In this document: positions 6,088 to 9,168 of the stretch, piece by piece | Layout: each line of letters starts with the position of its first letter | Position numbering within the stretch: position 1 is the stretch's first letter | Origin: Actinomycetes bacterium | GTDB lineage: Bacteria; Actinomycetota; Actinomycetes; Mycobacteriales; Mycobacteriaceae | Assembly: GCA_023417985.1 (NCBI GenBank) | Contig: JAEZDV010000349.1 | Span: 1 to 9,168, forward strand | Direction: 5' to 3' | Length of the DNA stretch: 9,168 nucleotides | The notes under the pieces: model-generated | What the model was told of the DNA's origin: nothing | The model's database searches: none | Seen by the model: the letters and a program-made list of their open reading frames with translations, nothing else | Position numbers and translations under genes: made by a program

Positions 6088-6876
6088 TCACGACCGCAGG
6101 CGCGCGAGAACCTCGTCGTGCAGGTGTCCGTTGGTTGCGATCGCGCTGCCACCGTGCGGGCCGGAAACTCCTTCGAGATTCGTGAACCGCCCACCGGCCT
6201 CGCGAACCAGCACGTCCAATGCCGCGAGGTCCCACAACGACACCTCCGGTTCGAGCGCGATTTCGACCGCGCCTTCTGCCAGCAGGCAGTACGAGAAGAA
6301 GTCGCCGTACGCTCGCACCCGCCACACCTCGTCGGTGAGGGCGACGAACCGGTCCCGCAGGCCGCGCTCGCGCCAGCCGCTCAGGCTCGAGAAACTCAGC
6401 GACGCGGATTCGGGTGCACGCACCTGAGAGACCGCAAGGCGCCGCGGCGTTCCCGAGTCGTAGGAGACGAATGCGCCCGCACCGGCGGCAGCCCACCACC
6501 GCCGATTCAGGGCCGGAGCACTCACCACCCCGACGACCGGTACTCCGTCGTCGAGCAGCGAGATCAACGTCGCCCACACCGGAACGCCCCGGACGAAGTT
6601 CTTGGTGCCGTCGATCGGGTCGACGACCCATTGCCGTCCGGAGAACACAGCGTCACCGCCGAACTCCTCTCCGAGCACCGCGTCACCGGGACGTTCGGTC
6701 CCGAGAACCTCGCGCACCGACCGTTCGACCGCAAGATCGGCATCCGACACGGGAGTGAGATCCGGCTTGTCGTCGACCTCGAGGTCGAGCGCGCCGAAGC
6801 GGTTGCGGGTGATCGCATCCGCGTCGTCGGCGAGGCGGAGGGCGAGGTCCAGATCTGCGGTGTAGTCGGTGGGCAT
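6088..6876 (-). CDS. hisN: Histidinol-phosphatase HisN (inositol monophosphatase family)
   Basis: The 262-residue Mg-dependent phosphatase has every core motif of the inositol monophosphatase family: GEEFGG (residues 69-74), WVVDPIDGTKNF (83-94, metal ligands Asp86 and Asp89) and SLWDLAALDVL (213-223, third Asp216). Length and motifs fit the actinobacterial HisN enzymes (mycobacterial Rv3137), which remove phosphate from L-histidinol phosphate in histidine biosynthesis. Related inositol-phosphate or fructose-bisphosphate phosphatases share these motifs, so substrate is inferred from subfamily resemblance and from the neighbouring fadE24-fadE23 genes, which lie near hisN in mycobacteria too. 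The ATG at 6876 has no ribosome binding site (the sequence before it reads TTTCCTTC), but a -10 element seven bases upstream suggests a leaderless transcript. It ends 110 bp before fadE24. Confidence 0.85.
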   Translation of the reverse strand: MPTDYTADLDLALRLADDADAITRNRFGALDLEVDDKPDLTPVSDADLAVERSVREVLGTERPGDAVLGEEFGGDAVFSGRQWVVDPIDGTKNFVRGVPVWATLISLLDDGVPVVGVVSAPALNRRWWAAAGAGAFVSYDSGTPRRLAVSQVRAPESASLSFSSLSGWRERGLRDRFVALTDEVWRVRAYGDFFSYCLLAEGAVEIALEPEVSLWDLAALDVLVREAGGRFTNLEGVSGPHGGSAIATNGHLHDEVLARLRS

Positions 6877-6883
6877 GAAGGAA

Positions 6884-6889
6884 ACGCTA
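6884..6889 (-). promoter_or_regulatory. -10 element for leaderless hisN transcript
   Basis: On the minus strand this reads TAGCGT (TANNNT type). It is followed by exactly seven bases and then the hisN ATG at 6876, so transcription would begin at the A of the start codon. The absence of any Shine-Dalgarno sequence supports this. No convincing -35 is present. Confidence 0.5.
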
Positions 6890-6894
6890 GCGGC

Positions 6895-6900
6895 TACCCT
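6895..6900 (+). promoter_or_regulatory. -10 element for leaderless prfB transcript
   Basis: TACCCT (TANNNT type) is followed by eight bases and then the GTG at 6909, so the transcript is predicted to start at or within a base or two of the prfB start codon. There is no Shine-Dalgarno sequence before the GTG. It sits five bases from the opposing hisN -10. Confidence 0.45.
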
Positions 6901-6908
6901 TGAAAATC

Positions 6909-8027
6909 GTGCACCCCGATGTTTCCGCAGACCTGGCCGAGCTCGATACGACCCTCCGGACCGTGGAGTCCGTCCTCGATGTCGAGGAGTTGCGCCGCCG
7001 GATCGACGAACTCGAACACCAGGCCGCGGATCCCGAACTGTGGAACAACCAGGAGCACGCGCAGAAGGTGACCAGCGAGCTGTCGCATGCGCAAGGTGAG
7101 TTGCGGCGTGTCGAGAACCTGCGCGAGCGGCTCGACGATCTGCCGGTGCTCTACGAGCTGGCCGAAGGTGAAGAAGGCGACGCGGCCGTCGCGGCGCACG
7201 CCGACGCCGACGCCGAACGGGCGAGCCTGCGCGTCGACATCCAGGCGATGGAGGTGCGGACGCTGCTGTCGGGCGAGTACGACCAGCGCGACGCCCTCGT
7301 CAACATCCGCGCCGGGGCCGGCGGAATCGACGCCGCGGACTGGGCAGAGATGCTCATGCGCATGTACATCCGCTGGGCCGACAAGCACGGCTACGGTGTC
7401 GAGGTCTACGACACGTCGTACGCGGAAGAAGCGGGCATCAAGTCCGCGACCTTCACCGTCAAGGCTCCGTACACCTACGGGACGCTCTCGGTCGAGATGG
7501 GTACCCACCGTCTCGTGCGGATCAGCCCGTTCGACAACCAGGGCCGCCGTCAGACGTCCTTCGCGGAGGTCGAGGTGCTCCCCGTGGTGGAGACCACCGA
7601 CCACATCGAGGTCGACGAGAACGACGTGCGCGTCGACGTCTACCGTTCGTCCGGCCCGGGCGGCCAGTCGGTCAACACCACCGACTCCGCGGTGCGTCTG
7701 ACCCACATCCCGACCGGCATCGTGGTGACGTGTCAGAACGAGAAGTCGCAGTTGCAGAACAAGGTTGCCGCGATGCGCGTGCTGCAGGCGAAGCTGCTCG
7801 AGCGCAAGCGCAAGGAAGAGCGCGCCGAGATGGATGCGCTCAAGGGCGACGGCGGCAGCTCGTGGGGCAACCAGATGCGGTCGTACGTGCTGCATCCGTA
7901 CCAAATGGTCAAGGACCTGCGTACCGAGTACGAGGTCAACAATCCGTCCGCGGTCCTCGACGGCGACATCGACGGCTTCCTCGAAGCCGGGATCCGCTGG
8001 CGGATGCGGGAGGAACAGAAGTCGTGA
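6909..8027 (+). CDS. prfB: Peptide chain release factor 2 (RF2)
   Basis: RF2 reads UGA and UAA stop codons in the ribosomal A site and triggers release of the finished peptide. From the GTG at 6909 the protein is 372 residues, normal for the family. Helical domain 1 (about 1-110) is followed by the stop-codon recognition tripeptide SPF (206-208), which marks RF2 rather than RF1, and by the catalytic GGQ (251-253, in SSGPGGQSVNTTDSAVR). GTG 6909 is preferred over the TTG at 6900 because it gives an N-terminus (VHPDVSADLAELD) that matches mycobacterial RF2 in length and sequence. The reading frame is uninterrupted, so the +1 programmed frameshift found in many other bacterial prfB genes is absent. 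It heads an operon with the mechanosensitive channel, and the transcript is likely leaderless. Confidence 0.97.
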   Translation: MHPDVSADLAELDTTLRTVESVLDVEELRRRIDELEHQAADPELWNNQEHAQKVTSELSHAQGELRRVENLRERLDDLPVLYELAEGEEGDAAVAAHADADAERASLRVDIQAMEVRTLLSGEYDQRDALVNIRAGAGGIDAADWAEMLMRMYIRWADKHGYGVEVYDTSYAEEAGIKSATFTVKAPYTYGTLSVEMGTHRLVRISPFDNQGRRQTSFAEVEVLPVVETTDHIEVDENDVRVDVYRSSGPGGQSVNTTDSAVRLTHIPTGIVVTCQNEKSQLQNKVAAMRVLQAKLLERKRKEERAEMDALKGDGGSSWGNQMRSYVLHPYQMVKDLRTEYEVNNPSAVLDGDIDGFLEAGIRWRMREEQKS

Positions 8028-8048
8028 TGAGGGACGAGAGGCGGTCGC

Positions 8049-8933
8049 GTGGTGTTTCCCGGGAGTAGTCTCCTCGACTGGCTCTCGAGCAACGGGCTGC
8101 TGATCGTCCTGACCGTGCTCGGTGCGACGTTGATCGCCCGGTTCGTGTCCTGGGGCGGCGAGCGGATCACCCGGCGCATCGACGAGAGCTACGAGCAGTC
8201 CGACGACCTCGTGCGGTCGGAGGCCACGAAGCATCGGCACTCGATGGCGCAGGTCATCACGTGGATGCTGATCTCGTTCATCTACATCATCGCGACGCTG
8301 AAGGTGTTCGACCACCTCGACCTGCCGCTCGGCAGCCTGGTCGCGCCGGCGACCGTGATCGGTGCCGCGCTCGGCTTCGGTGCCCAGCGCATCGTCCAGG
8401 ACATCCTGGCCGGCTTCTTCATCATCACCGAACGCCAGTACGGCTTCGGCGACACCGTCCAGATCTCCGTCACGGGTGCCTCCGAGGACGCCGTCGGCAC
8501 CGTCGAGGACGTGACGTTGCGGGTCACCCGGGTGCGGAGCACCGCCGGTGAGGTCATCATCGTGCCGAACGGCCAGATCAACAAGGCCGTCAACCTGTCG
8601 AAGGACTGGGCGCGCGCCGTGGTCGATGTGCCGATTCCGGTCAGCGCCGACATCTCCGACGTCACCGAGATTCTCCGCGAGGTCGGCGTCGCGGCGTACA
8701 ACGACGCGCGCGTACGCGAACTGCTCCTCGACGAGCCCAGCGTGATGGGCGTCGAAAGCCTCGAGGTCGATCAGCTCAGCGTGCGGATGGTCGCTCGTAC
8801 GCTCCCAGGTAAACAGTTCCAGGTGGGTCGCCTGCTCCGCGCACGGATCGCGCGTGCGCTGCGGGTCCAGGGGATCACCGTCACCCCGCAACTCGGCACC
8901 GCGAGTGTCGTCGACCGGTCGGAGGCCCCGTGA
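8049..8933 (+). CDS. MscS-family small-conductance mechanosensitive channel
   Basis: This 294-residue inner-membrane protein should open under membrane tension to release solutes during hypo-osmotic shock. It has three predicted membrane segments (about residues 16-34, 68-86 and 95-127). The last is the Gly/Ala-rich pore helix (VIGAALGFGAQRIVQDILAG), followed by the beta domain with the family signature around VPNGQI (172-177) and a cytoplasmic alpha/beta C-terminal domain. The overall size is close to E. coli MscS. A homologous gene follows prfB in mycobacteria (Rv3104c type). The start is one of two adjacent GTG codons (8049, 8052). GAGAGG lies seven bases before the first. The gene starts 21 bp after the prfB stop and ends in a 4 bp GTGA overlap with the next gene, so the three are almost certainly co-transcribed and the last two translationally coupled. 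Confidence 0.92.
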   Translation: MVFPGSSLLDWLSSNGLLIVLTVLGATLIARFVSWGGERITRRIDESYEQSDDLVRSEATKHRHSMAQVITWMLISFIYIIATLKVFDHLDLPLGSLVAPATVIGAALGFGAQRIVQDILAGFFIITERQYGFGDTVQISVTGASEDAVGTVEDVTLRVTRVRSTAGEVIIVPNGQINKAVNLSKDWARAVVDVPIPVSADISDVTEILREVGVAAYNDARVRELLLDEPSVMGVESLEVDQLSVRMVARTLPGKQFQVGRLLRARIARALRVQGITVTPQLGTASVVDRSEAP

Positions 8934-9168
8934 GCGGCGAAAAGCCTTTCTGGTCGCGCATCCCGTCGCATCTGTTCGGCGGCAAAGTCCGCACCGCGAC
9001 GCTGGCCCTGTGCGTGCTGTGGCTCGCACTGTGGGTGCTCTACCTGTTCCTCAACCAGCCCGACAAGCCCGCGGAGGCTCCACCGTCGGCCGTGATCATC
9101 TCCGAGACGCCCTATGTTCCGTTCGTGCCGGCCCCGGGGGGGGGCCGGGGGCCGGGTCGGGGGGGCGG
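8930..9168 (+). CDS. Single-span membrane protein, Rv3103c-like (3' partial)
   Basis: A frame opens with GTG at 8930, overlapping the channel stop codon (GTGA), and runs off the window after about 79 codons. It starts with a short cytoplasmic segment (MSGEKPFWSRIPSHLFGG), then one hydrophobic helix of about 19 residues (23-41, rich in Leu, Trp and Val), then a Pro/Ala-rich outer stretch containing ISETPYVPFVPAP. In mycobacteria a proline-rich single-span membrane protein of unknown function occupies this place, with ftsE, ftsX and smpB following, so a link to the FtsEX division and envelope module is plausible but not shown here. The final residues (GGGRGPGRGG) are read from a nearly pure G/C tail and should not be trusted. 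Confidence 0.75.
   Translation, partial: MSGEKPFWSRIPSHLFGGKVRTATLALCVLWLALWVLYLFLNQPDKPAEAPPSAVIISETPYVPFVPAPGGGRGPGRGG
9131..9168. other. G-rich low-complexity window end, probable sequence artefact
   Basis: Twenty-seven of the last 38 bases are G, with one T and no A, including a run of nine G at 9136-9144. It interrupts a normal-looking coding sequence at the very end of the window. This composition is typical of poor base calls at a read or contig end rather than of real coding DNA. Confidence 0.6.

Noticed and set aside
5450..6427. A 325-codon plus-strand frame across fadE24 and hisN
   Set aside because: It spans two conserved genes and their intergenic operator region, and its composition is that of a GC-rich shadow frame.
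6890..6915. Possible programmed +1 frameshift at the start of prfB (CTTGA resembles the classical CTTTGA site)
   Set aside because: The RF2 frame is continuous from its first codon, there is no upstream frame or internal Shine-Dalgarno-like stimulator, and actinobacterial prfB genes normally lack the frameshift.
6894..9029. A 711-codon open frame antisense to prfB and the channel gene
   Set aside because: It lies wholly opposite two clearly conserved genes, its protein is a low-complexity Arg/Asp/His/Val string with no recognisable domain, and long antisense frames are expected in GC-rich DNA.
1..9168. CRISPR arrays, insertion sequences, prophage or defence genes
   Set aside because: No spaced direct repeats, transposase or integrase motifs, att-like duplications or toxin-antitoxin pairs were seen. 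Composition looks uniform apart from the last 38 bases.

Overview
The window is GC-rich DNA from a mycolic-acid-containing actinobacterium, most likely Rhodococcus or a close relative. The evidence is an antigen-85-type mycolyltransferase, a FadE24/FadE23 acyl-CoA dehydrogenase pair, a HisN-type phosphatase, and a prfB gene followed by a small MscS channel and a short membrane protein in the order known from mycobacteria. I see no mobile element, CRISPR array, phage gene or defence system. This is an ordinary chromosomal core and lipid-metabolism region, and its main interest lies in regulatory architecture and in the acyl-CoA dehydrogenase pair.

Layout. The left edge (+) holds the last 49 codons of a probable UPF0182 membrane protein, then an initiator tRNA-Met with its own promoter, closed by a perfect palindromic terminator. 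Next is a FadD2/FadD12-like acyl-CoA synthetase (-). It shares a roughly 270 bp divergent control region with a secreted mycolyltransferase (+), and that region carries a CRP-like palindrome beside the fadD -10. The mycolyltransferase converges on fadE23 across a long hairpin. fadE24 and fadE23 (-) form a two-gene operon behind two tandem palindromes. hisN (-) lies just upstream of them. hisN and prfB (+) diverge from a 32 bp gap in which each gene has a -10 element placed so that transcription would start at or beside its start codon, so both mRNAs look leaderless. prfB is followed by an MscS-family channel (21 bp gap) and, through a 4 bp GTGA overlap, by a short single-span membrane protein cut off by the window end.

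How they fit together. FadD would activate fatty acids to acyl-CoA, and FadE24/FadE23 would carry out an alpha,beta-dehydrogenation, probably as a heteromer because each chain lacks landmarks that the other keeps. The mycolyltransferase builds mycolated envelope lipids outside the membrane. prfB, the initiator tRNA and hisN are housekeeping genes. The last 38 bases are almost pure G/C with a nine-G run and look like a low-quality contig end.
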